A stretch of DNA of 16,776 bases from Desulfobacterales bacterium (GCA_030145015.1 JAQYWI010000122.1:1-16776); one strand, 5' to 3'. Positions 6,901 through 14,858 are shown, counted from the first letter of the stretch. The notes: generated from the letters alone by a model not told the origin. A program made the numbers and translations.

Positions 6901-7140
6901 AAAATGCCTTCAAAAACAAATGAGCTAAAATTAAAAATGATCTAAAATGCCTAAAATTGAGGAATTCTGCCCGTCGAGAGCCTCCCTTCGAGAGCCTCCC
7001 TTCGAGAGCCTCAGGGTCTAACGACAGGGTCTAACGACTGGGTCGAACGATCCCTTTTATTAAAAAAGATGGAGCATAGCGACACCACAACTTTAGGCAC
7101 TTTAGCTCATTTTAGGCAATTTTAATTTTAGGCATTTTCA
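6901..7140. repeat. Composite inverted/tandem repeat element between the mutase subunit genes
   Basis: The ends are inverted copies of one another in two blocks: AAAATGCCTAAAATT at 6944-6958 pairs with 7124-7138, and AAATGAGCTAAA at 6918-6929 pairs with 7101-7112. Between them are two tandem arrays: TCGAGAGCCTCCCT (14-nt unit at 6974-6987 and 6988-7001, partial at 7002-7012), then AGGGTCTAACGAC (13-nt unit at 7013-7025 and 7026-7038, degenerate at 7039-7051). TTTAGGCA also recurs near 7092, 7111 and 7127. No open frame of note lies within it. Confidence 0.8.
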
Positions 7141-7151
7141 AAGGAGCCATT

Positions 7152-8786
7152 ATGGGGGTCGCAAAATACATTAAAGATGAAAAAGATGGAATTAAAGAGG
7201 TTATCTATCAATCCGGCATCAAAGTCAAACCGGTCTACACGCCGGAAGATCTTGAAGCGATTGGTTTTGAGTATGAAAGCGATCTGGGGGATCCCGGAGA
7301 ATATCCGTTCACACGCAGCCTGCACCCCCAGGGCTACCGCTCACGGGCCTGGACTACACGTCAGTATACCGGTTTTGGTACACCACAGGAGACCAATCAA
7401 CGCTTTAAGTTAATGATTTCCCACGGGCAAACCGGTTTGAATGTCGCCTTCGATTTGCCGACCCAGATGGGATACGACTCCGATGATCCCAAAGCCCTGG
7501 GCGAGGTCGGACGGGTAGGGATGGCCATCGATTCGCTGCGTGACTTTGAAATCGCCTTTGAAGGGATACCGCTGGATCGCATTGGATCGGGATTAACAAT
7601 CAATGCGGTCGCTTCAATTATGCTGGCCATGTATCAGGCAACGGCGGAAAAATTCGGCTACCCTAAAGAAAAAATCAGCGCAACGCCCCAAAACGATATT
7701 CTCAAAGAAATGGTCGGCCGCGGCGCCTGGATATTTCCGGTCGAGCCAGCGGTGCGCCTTGTGGGAGACAGCATCGAATATTCGGTCAAGGAACTTCCGC
7801 GCTGCAATCCGGTGAGCATTTGCGGTTATCATATCCGCGAATCCGGTGCCACTCCGGCTCAGGAAATCGCCTGTGCGTTTGAAATCGCCAAAGCGTATAT
7901 TGAAAATGTCAAAGCCAGAGGAATTAAGGTCGAAGATTTCGTTGGACGGTTTTCATTTAATCTGAACGTTTTCGGTAACCTGTGGGAACAAATCGCCAAA
8001 TTCCGGGCGGCACGCAAACTCTGGGCTAAACTGCTGAAGGAAGAATACGGCGTTCAGGAAAAGAAGAAGCTGTTTCTGAGAGGACTATTCGGCGGGGGCG
8101 GTAGCGGCCTGACCAAAGATCAGCCGGAAAACAATATCATGCGGGGGGCCTTTTACGCTCTGGGAGCTGCGCTCAGCGGCGCACAAACAACCGCGCTGTG
8201 CTCCTTTGATGAAGCCTATACAATTCCGACCGAAAGGGCCGCTCTTTTATCTTTGCGCACCCTTGAAATCATCATGGATGAGGTCGGCCTGCGCGATACG
8301 GTAGATCCTCTGGCAGGTTCGTACTTCATTGAGACGCTGACCAAACAGATGGAAGAAAAGATTCTGGTTGAAATGAAACAGATCCAGGATGCGGGTGGGA
8401 TGGTACACGCGGTTGCCACCGGTTTTATCCAGAGAAAAGTTGCCCGGCAGGCATACGAGTATGAAAGCGGCATTCAAAAGGGCGAATATATTAAAGTCGG
8501 CGTCAACAAATACACGGAGGGCACCGAATCGCAAACCGATGTCGAGCTTCACGAATACAATGAACAATGGGTCGACAAGCAGATTGCCGGGCTCAAAGAG
8601 CTTCGCAGGACCCGTGATAACCGGGAGGTCACGCGCCTGCTCACAGAACTGGAAAAGAGTGCGCGTGACGCTAAAAATGTAATGCCGATTCTGGTCGACT
8701 GTTGCCGGGCCTACGCGACTGTGGGAGAGATGGCCGGCGTGTTTAGAGATGTTTACGGTGAATGGCAAGAACCAAGTATTTTCTAA
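7152..8786 (+). CDS. B12-dependent acyl-CoA mutase, large subunit (methylmalonyl-CoA mutase family)
   Basis: Catalytic TIM-barrel subunit (544 residues) of a radical carbon-skeleton mutase; it lacks its own B12 domain and must pair with the protein at 6501-6896. Residues that hold the substrate carboxylate and thioester in methylmalonyl-CoA mutase are kept: Tyr72 in RQYTGF (Tyr89 of the Propionibacterium enzyme), Gln180, Arg190 (Arg207) and His227 in GYHIRESGA (His244). By contrast the family's HxQTSG and SLHTN pocket motifs are replaced by LFGGGGSG (about 312-319) and TTALCSF (346-352), although Glu354 of DEA remains. Kept Tyr and Arg argue against 2-hydroxyisobutyryl- or isobutyryl-CoA. I infer a carboxylated but larger substrate such as an arylsuccinyl-CoA. 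AAGGAG lies six bases before the ATG. Plain methylmalonyl-CoA mutase remains possible. Confidence 0.9.
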   Translation: MGVAKYIKDEKDGIKEVIYQSGIKVKPVYTPEDLEAIGFEYESDLGDPGEYPFTRSLHPQGYRSRAWTTRQYTGFGTPQETNQRFKLMISHGQTGLNVAFDLPTQMGYDSDDPKALGEVGRVGMAIDSLRDFEIAFEGIPLDRIGSGLTINAVASIMLAMYQATAEKFGYPKEKISATPQNDILKEMVGRGAWIFPVEPAVRLVGDSIEYSVKELPRCNPVSICGYHIRESGATPAQEIACAFEIAKAYIENVKARGIKVEDFVGRFSFNLNVFGNLWEQIAKFRAARKLWAKLLKEEYGVQEKKKLFLRGLFGGGGSGLTKDQPENNIMRGAFYALGAALSGAQTTALCSFDEAYTIPTERAALLSLRTLEIIMDEVGLRDTVDPLAGSYFIETLTKQMEEKILVEMKQIQDAGGMVHAVATGFIQRKVARQAYEYESGIQKGEYIKVGVNKYTEGTESQTDVELHEYNEQWVDKQIAGLKELRRTRDNREVTRLLTELEKSARDAKNVMPILVDCCRAYATVGEMAGVFRDVYGEWQEPSIF

Positions 8787-9106
8787 ATTGATAGCTCTGT
8801 GGATCGGCGGTTAGAAAAATATACTTGTTTGACCTTAAATATATTTATTAAAAATCCGAAACTCGAAATCCGAAATCAGAAACAAATTCTAAATTCGAAT
8901 GTTCAAATGTTTCAAACTTCAACGATCATTTAAAGAAAGTACTAAAACTATTCGAATTTTCATTTAATTTAGGATTTTTGAATTTATGCCATTTGATATT
9001 TGGATTTGTTTCGACCAATTTTATTAAATCAGGCGAGATTCGAAATTCGAATTTTGATACTAATTGCGCATTACCAATAGGGTTTGGTTTATAAAGGGAG
9101 GTTTTG
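8787..9106. other. 320-bp gap with AT-rich TTCGAAAT-type repeats
   Basis: There is no gene here. From about 8850 to 9060 the sequence is built of loosely repeated CGAAATCCGAAAT, TTCGAAATTCGAA and TTCAAA words on both strands. It contains one copy of the dispersed core described at 9004-9035. No clear terminator follows the mutase gene and no convincing promoter precedes HyuA, so transcription may run through. The last bases hold the HyuA ribosome site GGGAGG (9096-9101). Confidence 0.7.
9004..9035 (+). repeat. Dispersed intergenic repeat, copy A
   Basis: This 32-nt core, beginning ATTTGTTTCG and ending ATCAGGCG, is found inverted at 14729-14760 with a single mismatch. A 27-nt version lies in direct orientation at 14832-14858. 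Similarity between copies A and B extends outside the core on both sides (roughly 8991-9056). Confidence 0.85.
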
Positions 9107-11200
9107 GTGCAAGACGGATCATATCGGTTAGGATGCGACATCGGCGGGACCTTTACAGACTTTGTGCTGGTCAATGATGAAACCGGAGAATTTCAGATCA
9201 ACAAATGTCTGACGACACCGGCTGACCCATCTGATGCGGTGGAGGAGGGTATCCGCAGCCTGCTGGAACGGGTTCCGGGGTTTATGCCTAAGATTGATGA
9301 AATCATCCACGGCACGACCCTCGTGATTAACGCGATCATCGAAAGGAAGGGCGCTAAAACAGCACTGATCACCACCCGGGGTTTTCGGGATGTGCTGGAA
9401 CTCGGTCGCGAGATGCGATATGATGCCTACGATATATTTGCCGAATATCCGCAACCGCTTGTGCCGCGATCCCTTCGCAGAGAGGTATCCGAGCGAATTA
9501 CGGCCGACGGGCGTGTAATTGCGAAGCTGAATTCCGACGAGGTAGACAATATACTTGCCGGGTTTCGGGATGCGGGGGTCGAATCTCTGGCCGTGTGCCT
9601 GATTAACTCTTATGAGAACCCAGCGCACGAAGTCCGGATTAAGGAAATTGTGAATAAATGCGCGCCCGATCTATTTCTATCTACTTCTTATGAAGTACTG
9701 CCCCAGATCCGTGAATACGAACGAACATGTACCACCGCCACAAATGCCTACGTAAAACCGATTACAGCGAAATACCTGGCGAAGCTTTCTGCAAGATTAG
9801 AATCCCTCGGGTTCAAAGGCAAGCTTTTCATCATGCTCTCAAGCGGCGGGATTACCTCCGTTGAAACCGCCCGCGAATATCCGGTAAGAATTATCGAATC
9901 CGGGCCTACAGCAGCTGTGATTGCTTCGCAGCATTACGGGAAAATGTTTCAGATTAAGGACATGTTCTGTTTCGATATGGGCGGTACGACCGCCAAATCC
10001 TGTCTGATCCAAAAAGGTCAGGCCGGGCTGGTATCCACTTTTGAAGTCGGCCGAGTGCAACGTTTTAAAAAAGGCAGCGGTCTTCCCATTCAGGTACCGG
10101 TGGTGGATCTGATGGAAATCGGAGCCGGAGGCGGGAGTATTGCCCGTATGAGCAAAATGGGGCTTTTGCAGGTGGGCCCGGAAAGTGCCGGCGCCGATCC
10201 CGGACCGGCCTGTTACAAACACGGCGGCAAGAACCCCACCGTGACAGACGCCGATCTGGTGCTGGGATATCTGGATCCGAATTATTTTCTAGGTGGAACC
10301 ATGCCGCTGGACAAATCAGCCTCGGAAAAAGCCATTAAAGAAAAAGTTGCCAAACCCCTTGATACCGGGGTGATGGAAGCCGCCTTCGGCATTCACGACC
10401 TGATTAACGAGACCATGGCGGCCGCCGCTAAAACCCATATTGCCGAAAAAGGCGGCAACCCGAACATCGTCACGATTTCTGCATTCGGGGGTGCCGGACC
10501 GGTCCACGCTTACGGCCTCGCTAAAAAAATCGGGGCGCGCCGCATTCTGGTTCCGCCCCTGGCCGGAGTCGGATCGGCCCTCGGGTTTTTTACGGCACCG
10601 GTTGCATTTGATCTGACCCGCAGCCACCGGGTCGCATTGGATGATGCCGATTTTAAGCAGATCGAACAGCTCTTTGAAGAACTTGAGAAGGAAGGCGCTG
10701 CCATCCTGCAGGCAGCGGACCGGGATCAAAAAATCATCTTCGAGCGCACTCTGATGATGCGATTTGTGGGGCAGGGTGCTGAAACGGATCTGAGTATTGG
10801 CGCAAAATCGTTTAATCAATGGACAAAGGAGCAAATCAGAGAACTTTTCGATGGCGTTTATCAAAAGCTATACGGTCGAACCTATCCTGAAACGCCGGTT
10901 GAATTTGTCACGTTTAAGGTGCGCGCAAGCCTGCCGGAGCGGCCTTTTCGCATTCCGCCATTGAAAAATACGGCAACGTCGATCGAAGATTGCATTAAAG
11001 GCGAACGCCAGGCGTTTTCTTTGCTTAAAAAAGAATATATTCCCTTTAAAGTTTTTGATCGTTTCAAACTTTTTCCCGGCGCAAAGCTGATCGGGCCGGC
11101 GATTATCGAAGAAAAGGAGTCAACCATTATCGTCGGGGAAGATGCCCTGGCGACCGTTGATGAATTCGGATTTGTCTGGATCGATCTGAATTCAGAGTAG
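9107..11200 (+). CDS. HyuA-type hydantoinase/oxoprolinase subunit (ATP-dependent)
   Basis: ATP-binding subunit (697 residues) of the hydantoinase A/5-oxoprolinase/acetone carboxylase beta family. These enzymes phosphorylate a carbonyl or carboxylate to drive lactam opening or ketone carboxylation. The acetate/sugar kinase-like phosphate motifs are present: CDIGGTFTDF at 10-19, HGTTLVINAI at 68-77, ESGPTAAV at 264-271, FDMGGTTAKS at 289-298 and GAGGGSIAR at 339-347. ISAFGGAGPVHAYGLA lies further on. GTG at 9107 is preferred over TTG at 9104 because it is five bases after GGGAGG. HyuB follows after 252 bases, and no third small subunit like that of acetone carboxylase is present. With a molybdenum hydroxylase nearby, ATP-dependent opening of an oxindole-type lactam, as proposed for indoleacetate, is my preferred reading. 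Ketone carboxylation is the main alternative. Confidence 0.9.
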   Translation: MQDGSYRLGCDIGGTFTDFVLVNDETGEFQINKCLTTPADPSDAVEEGIRSLLERVPGFMPKIDEIIHGTTLVINAIIERKGAKTALITTRGFRDVLELGREMRYDAYDIFAEYPQPLVPRSLRREVSERITADGRVIAKLNSDEVDNILAGFRDAGVESLAVCLINSYENPAHEVRIKEIVNKCAPDLFLSTSYEVLPQIREYERTCTTATNAYVKPITAKYLAKLSARLESLGFKGKLFIMLSSGGITSVETAREYPVRIIESGPTAAVIASQHYGKMFQIKDMFCFDMGGTTAKSCLIQKGQAGLVSTFEVGRVQRFKKGSGLPIQVPVVDLMEIGAGGGSIARMSKMGLLQVGPESAGADPGPACYKHGGKNPTVTDADLVLGYLDPNYFLGGTMPLDKSASEKAIKEKVAKPLDTGVMEAAFGIHDLINETMAAAAKTHIAEKGGNPNIVTISAFGGAGPVHAYGLAKKIGARRILVPPLAGVGSALGFFTAPVAFDLTRSHRVALDDADFKQIEQLFEELEKEGAAILQAADRDQKIIFERTLMMRFVGQGAETDLSIGAKSFNQWTKEQIRELFDGVYQKLYGRTYPETPVEFVTFKVRASLPERPFRIPPLKNTATSIEDCIKGERQAFSLLKKEYIPFKVFDRFKLFPGAKLIGPAIIEEKESTIIVGEDALATVDEFGFVWIDLNSE

Positions 11201-11207
11201 GTTATTG

Positions 11208-11385
11208 GACAGGATTTACAGGATTTCTTTATCGCTTTTCAGAAGAAAGCGAGAAAACTCAATCCCCGAAAACGGAAATATATAAAAGTTTTAAATGAAG
11301 CAATATTATTTAATATATTGAATATACTAATGAATAAGATTTATATAATTTTATAAAATATTTTGTATATCCTGTAAATCCTGTC
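11208..11385. repeat. MITE-like element with perfect 17-bp terminal inverted repeats
   Basis: GACAGGATTTACAGGAT at 11208-11224 is perfectly inverted at 11369-11385, enclosing 144 bases of very AT-rich, non-coding DNA. Each arm is itself a tandem pair of ACAGGATT words. The element begins seven bases after the HyuA stop codon and ends 67 bases before HyuB. It could fold into a long hairpin. It has no coding capacity, so any mobility would need a transposase in trans. Confidence 0.8.
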
Positions 11386-11452
11386 TAAGAAATAATAAGT
11401 AATTTTGTCGATAGGATGGTCTTCGGATACTTAATTAGGAGAAACAGAGAAA

Positions 11453-13180
11453 ATGCCATCGAAGTTCGATCCGATTACGCTTGAGATTTTGTGGCGCCGG
11501 TTAATTTCCATCGTTGATGAAGCCGATGCGTCTGTCGCCCGGACCGCATTTTCAAGTCTTTTACGCGATGCCCATGACTATACCTGCATGTTTACCGACA
11601 GCCGCGGCCAGGAACTGGTCCAGGGCACATTTTGTACACCGGGCCAGGCCGGGGCCATGGCTCTGGGCGTAAAAGCCATCATCAATTCGATACCGATACA
11701 CGAGTATCAGCCGGGAGACGTATTTATTGTGAACGATCCCTGGCTGCTGGCAGGTCATTTAAATGATGTCTGCGTGTTAAGCCCGATATTTTATAAAGAA
11801 AAACCGGTTGCCTTTACGGCCTGTGTGTTTCACCACTCGGATATCGGCGGGAGGGTGGCCTCTGATAACCGGCAAGTCTATGAGGAGGGATTGTTTATCC
11901 CCCCGATAAAACTTTATGATGCCGGTGTTTTAAATGAATCTGTGTTGAATATGATCCGCTGGAATGTGAGGACTCCCGAGGAGGTCACCGGGGACATCCG
12001 CTCCCAGGTTGCTGCCAACCATGTCTGCTCCCGGAAAATCGTCGAAATGCTGGAAGAAGAGAGCCTGGATACGCTCGATGATCTGGCTGATGAAATCATC
12101 GATCGCACGGAAGCCAGTATGCGGGACGCCATTGGTAAAATTCCGGATGGTGCCTACCCTTACGAAGGTGTTATTGAAGGGGCCGGGAAAAGAAAAGATA
12201 TCAATATCAAACTTTCGGTGGAAGTGAAGGGCAGTGATATTCATATCGACTTTGACGGTACGTCTGCTCAAGTCGATTGGGGCGGCAATGTGGTCTATAA
12301 TTTTACCTACGCCTACGTTTTTATGGCCGTTAAAAGTGCTTTTGATCCCGCCATCCCTATTAATGAAGGCGCCATCCGCCCGATTAAGATGTTCGCACCG
12401 CAAGGCACCGTGGTCAACTGCAAGTTTCCCGCGGCAGTTGCCGCGCGTATGCAAATCGGCCATTTTATGACGGAGATGGTGTTCAAGGCTTTGGCGAACG
12501 CAACACCGGACAATATTATTGCCGAAAGCGGCGGCACCCCGGCTCAGACCAATATTTTTTACGGGAAGCGATTTAATGGAAAATCCTGGCTGACCATGAT
12601 CATCCGCGGAGGCGGAATGGGCGCCAGTAGTAAAATGGATGGCCACCATTGCGCCATCTTTCCGGCAAACGGCGCCAATACGCCCGTTGAAATCTTTGAA
12701 AGCGATACCCCCCTAATTGTGGAAGAGCGCAGCCTGATATGCGATTCCGGAGGGCCCGGTAAGATGCGCGGCGGGCTGGGAAGAAAATTTGTAATCCGGG
12801 TTCCCGACGACGACACTGCCCCCGAACCGCCGACTTCGATTGCCATTCAGGCGGGAAGATACCGCTATGCGCCCAAGGGCCTGTTTAAGGGCGGTTCCGC
12901 CAACAAAGCGCAATTTGTTGTTAACGATCAGGCCGGTGACCCCAGCGGGCTAACCTTATGTGAATCCGGAAATGTCATCCAGTTTCACAGCGCCGGCGGC
13001 GGCGGCTACGGAGACGCGCTGGAAAGAGATCCGCAGGCAGTTGAACAGGATGTATTCAACGAATATGTCAGCATTGAGCAGGCGCGGCACGATTATGGTG
13101 TGGTGATTGATTCAAAAACGCTAAAAGTCGATTTAAAGGAAACCGAAAAGCTGCGGGCAGAACGAAAGCAGAAGGGATAA
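11453..13180 (+). CDS. HyuB-type hydantoinase/oxoprolinase subunit
   Basis: Partner of HyuA (575 residues), belonging to the hydantoinase B/acetone carboxylase alpha family. Family landmarks in order are: DPITLEILWRRL near the start, RDAHDYTCMFTD at 38-49, NDPWLLAGHLNDV at 94-106, FHHSDIGG at 126-133 with candidate metal ligands, YEEGLFIPPIKL at 143-154, and the C-terminal GGGGYGDALERDP. The length is usual for separate HyuB proteins. The ATG at 11453 has AGGAG about 11 bases upstream. In the proposed pathway HyuAB would hydrolyse the lactam made by the molybdenum hydroxylase. If it is instead a ketone carboxylase (acetophenone carboxylase type), the CoA ligase and thiolase downstream would still make chemical sense. 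Family assignment is firm; substrate is inferred. Confidence 0.9.
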   Translation: MPSKFDPITLEILWRRLISIVDEADASVARTAFSSLLRDAHDYTCMFTDSRGQELVQGTFCTPGQAGAMALGVKAIINSIPIHEYQPGDVFIVNDPWLLAGHLNDVCVLSPIFYKEKPVAFTACVFHHSDIGGRVASDNRQVYEEGLFIPPIKLYDAGVLNESVLNMIRWNVRTPEEVTGDIRSQVAANHVCSRKIVEMLEEESLDTLDDLADEIIDRTEASMRDAIGKIPDGAYPYEGVIEGAGKRKDINIKLSVEVKGSDIHIDFDGTSAQVDWGGNVVYNFTYAYVFMAVKSAFDPAIPINEGAIRPIKMFAPQGTVVNCKFPAAVAARMQIGHFMTEMVFKALANATPDNIIAESGGTPAQTNIFYGKRFNGKSWLTMIIRGGGMGASSKMDGHHCAIFPANGANTPVEIFESDTPLIVEERSLICDSGGPGKMRGGLGRKFVIRVPDDDTAPEPPTSIAIQAGRYRYAPKGLFKGGSANKAQFVVNDQAGDPSGLTLCESGNVIQFHSAGGGGYGDALERDPQAVEQDVFNEYVSIEQARHDYGVVIDSKTLKVDLKETEKLRAERKQKG

Positions 13181-13194
13181 GGGTCCCTATAGTA

Positions 13195-13316
13195 ATGGAG
13201 TGGTGGAGTGATGGAGTGATGGCTTTGTTCTTTCGTTGCGTGTTACGGGTTACGAGTTGCGAGTCACACACTGCAGAGTTTTGCTTTCAATATCTTAACC
13301 CGCAACCCGGAACACG
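13195..13316. repeat. Small tandem and inverted repeats between HyuB and the CoA ligase
   Basis: About 13195-13222 is a short imperfect tandem array of TGGAGTGA-like words. Next, CGTGTTACGGGTT (13239-13251) is inverted at 13304-13316 with 12 of 13 positions paired, giving a potential stem with a 52-base loop. There is no coding potential. The CoA ligase ribosome site follows at about 13339-13344. Confidence 0.7.
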
Positions 13317-13351
13317 AAACGCGAAACGCTTTATTTTCGAGGAGACTGATT

Positions 13352-14644
13352 ATGCCCAAAACCTTTATGCCGTCATTTGATGATATAGAAGAGCTCAAAA
13401 ACCATCAGTTAAATGGCCTTCAGTGGACGGTAGCACATGCCTATCAGGGCTCTGACGTTTATCGCCAAAAACTCGATGAAGCCGGTGTGCAGCCCGGTGG
13501 GATCCAATCTTTGGATGACCTTCAGAGGCTGCCTTTTACCACAGCCGATGATTTGCGGGAAGGCTATCCTTTCCCGCTGCTTTCCGTTCCCGAATCGCAG
13601 GTGGTCCGAATACACGCGTCATCCGGCACCACCGGCAAACGCAAAATTTTGTCATATACCCAGAAGGATATCGACGATTGGATTTATTTTTTCGCCAGAT
13701 GTTATGAAATGGCCGGCCTTACACAGGAAGACAGGGTGCAGATCGCAGTCGGGTACGGCGTTTGGACTGCCGGAGCCGGATTTCAACTCGGCTGTGAAAA
13801 ATTCGGTGCCATGGCGCTTCCGATCGGTCCCGGAAATGTAGATATGCAATGTCAGTTTCTGGTGGATCTTCAATCTACCGCGATGTGTTGCACGGCCTCC
13901 ATGGGCCTGCTGATGGCAGAGGAAATCAAACGAAGAGGCTTGAAGGATAAAATTGCCCTTAAAAAAATGATATTCGGATCCGAGCGCAGCAGCGATGCCA
14001 TGCGCAGGCGCATAAAAGATCTGTTGGGCCTGGAGGACATGTTTGATATTCCCGGCATGACGGAACTTTACGGGCCGGGTACCGGCCTGGATTGCGACCG
14101 ACATGAAGGCATTCACTACTGGGCGGATTATTATATCATTGAAATTCTCGACCCGGAAACCCTGGAATTGTTACCGGCGGGCGCAACCGGAGAAATGGTG
14201 CTCACCACCCTTTGCAAAGAAGCGGCGCCTTTGATTCGGTATCGCACCCGGGATCTGACACGTTTGATCGATCATCCGTGCTCGTGCGGCAATATCCTGC
14301 CGATGCACGACAGAATTTTAGGGCGATCGGACGATATGATCATATTTCGGGCGGTTAATATATATCCCGGCCAGATTGACCAGGTGCTTTCGGCCATTCC
14401 GGACGCCAGTTGCGAATATCAGGTTCATTTGGATAGAAAGGAAGATGGCAAAGACTATATGACCATTCGGCTGGAATGCGGTGAAGAATTCGATCAATCC
14501 CGCAAACCCGAACTTGCTAAAAAAGTTGCTACCGAAATCAAGAATAAGATAATGGTCAGCGCCGAGGTGGAGGTGCTGGATTACGGCTCGCTGCCCCGGT
14601 CGGAAAGGAAGTCGAAACGGTTTTTTGATAACCGCACGCTATAA
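13352..14644 (+). CDS. PaaK-like aryl-acetate/acyl-CoA ligase (AMP-forming)
   Basis: ATP-dependent CoA ligase of the phenylacetate-CoA ligase family, 430 residues, the family's normal length. Motifs in order are: AMP-binding P-loop SSGTTGKRK at 90-98, the DIPGMTELYGPG motif at about 232-243, YRTRD at 297-301 (ribose contact), and the hinge GRSDDMI at 324-330 followed by FRAVNIYPGQID. A lysine-rich tail (PRSERKSKR) should supply the catalytic C-terminal lysine. CSC at 310-312 is a small cysteine pair found in many PaaK proteins. GGAG upstream supports the ATG. In the EbN1 indoleacetate cluster a PaaK-like enzyme (IaaB) is an indoleacetate-CoA ligase; this gene is a candidate counterpart. Activation of phenylacetate or a beta-keto acid is an alternative. 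Confidence 0.9.
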   Translation: MPKTFMPSFDDIEELKNHQLNGLQWTVAHAYQGSDVYRQKLDEAGVQPGGIQSLDDLQRLPFTTADDLREGYPFPLLSVPESQVVRIHASSGTTGKRKILSYTQKDIDDWIYFFARCYEMAGLTQEDRVQIAVGYGVWTAGAGFQLGCEKFGAMALPIGPGNVDMQCQFLVDLQSTAMCCTASMGLLMAEEIKRRGLKDKIALKKMIFGSERSSDAMRRRIKDLLGLEDMFDIPGMTELYGPGTGLDCDRHEGIHYWADYYIIEILDPETLELLPAGATGEMVLTTLCKEAAPLIRYRTRDLTRLIDHPCSCGNILPMHDRILGRSDDMIIFRAVNIYPGQIDQVLSAIPDASCEYQVHLDRKEDGKDYMTIRLECGEEFDQSRKPELAKKVATEIKNKIMVSAEVEVLDYGSLPRSERKSKRFFDNRTL

Positions 14645-14728
14645 AGATTCGTGACATTTAGTGTCAGGTAATAATGTTCATCTCGACCAAGGAGCAACAA
14701 TTTGCAAATAAATTCGAAATTCGAATTC

Positions 14729-14760
14729 CGCCTGATTTAATAAAATTGGCCGAAACAAAT
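14729..14760 (-). repeat. Dispersed intergenic repeat, copy B (inverted)
   Basis: The reverse complement of this 32-nt stretch matches copy A (9004-9035) with one mismatch. Its first 27 bases can also pair with copy C (14832-14858) at 26 of 27 positions, enclosing a 76-base loop. Confidence 0.85.
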
Positions 14761-14831
14761 CCGAATATCGAATGATCCAAATTCAAAACAGTTTTGAGCA
14801 TTCGAAATTATGGTTTTGAATTTGTTTCGAA

Positions 14832-14858
14832 TTTCGGCCAATTTTATTAGATCAGGCG
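14832..14858 (+). repeat. Dispersed intergenic repeat, copy C
   Basis: A 27-nt stretch (TTTCGGCCAATT ... ATCAGGCG) repeats copy A in the same orientation and faces copy B, forming a long inverted repeat in front of the thiolase gene. Confidence 0.85.

Noticed and set aside
6974..7051. CRISPR-like array in the tandem repeats
   Set aside because: Units of 13-14 nt are directly adjacent with no spacers, and there are no cas genes.
6897..7151. Cobalamin riboswitch before the B12-dependent mutase
   Set aside because: No B12-box-like GCCACTG sequence or riboswitch fold was visible; the gap is made of short repeats.
7152..8786. 2-hydroxyisobutyryl-CoA or isobutyryl-CoA mutase identity
   Set aside because: Those enzymes replace the Tyr and Arg that bind the substrate carboxylate; both are kept here (Tyr72, Arg190), and the Asp characteristic of HcmA is Ala99 in NVAFD.
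9107..13180. Complete acetone or acetophenone carboxylase operon
   Set aside because: No third or further carboxylase subunit is present, and this reading leaves the mutase, CoA transferase and Mo hydroxylase unexplained; kept only as an alternative.
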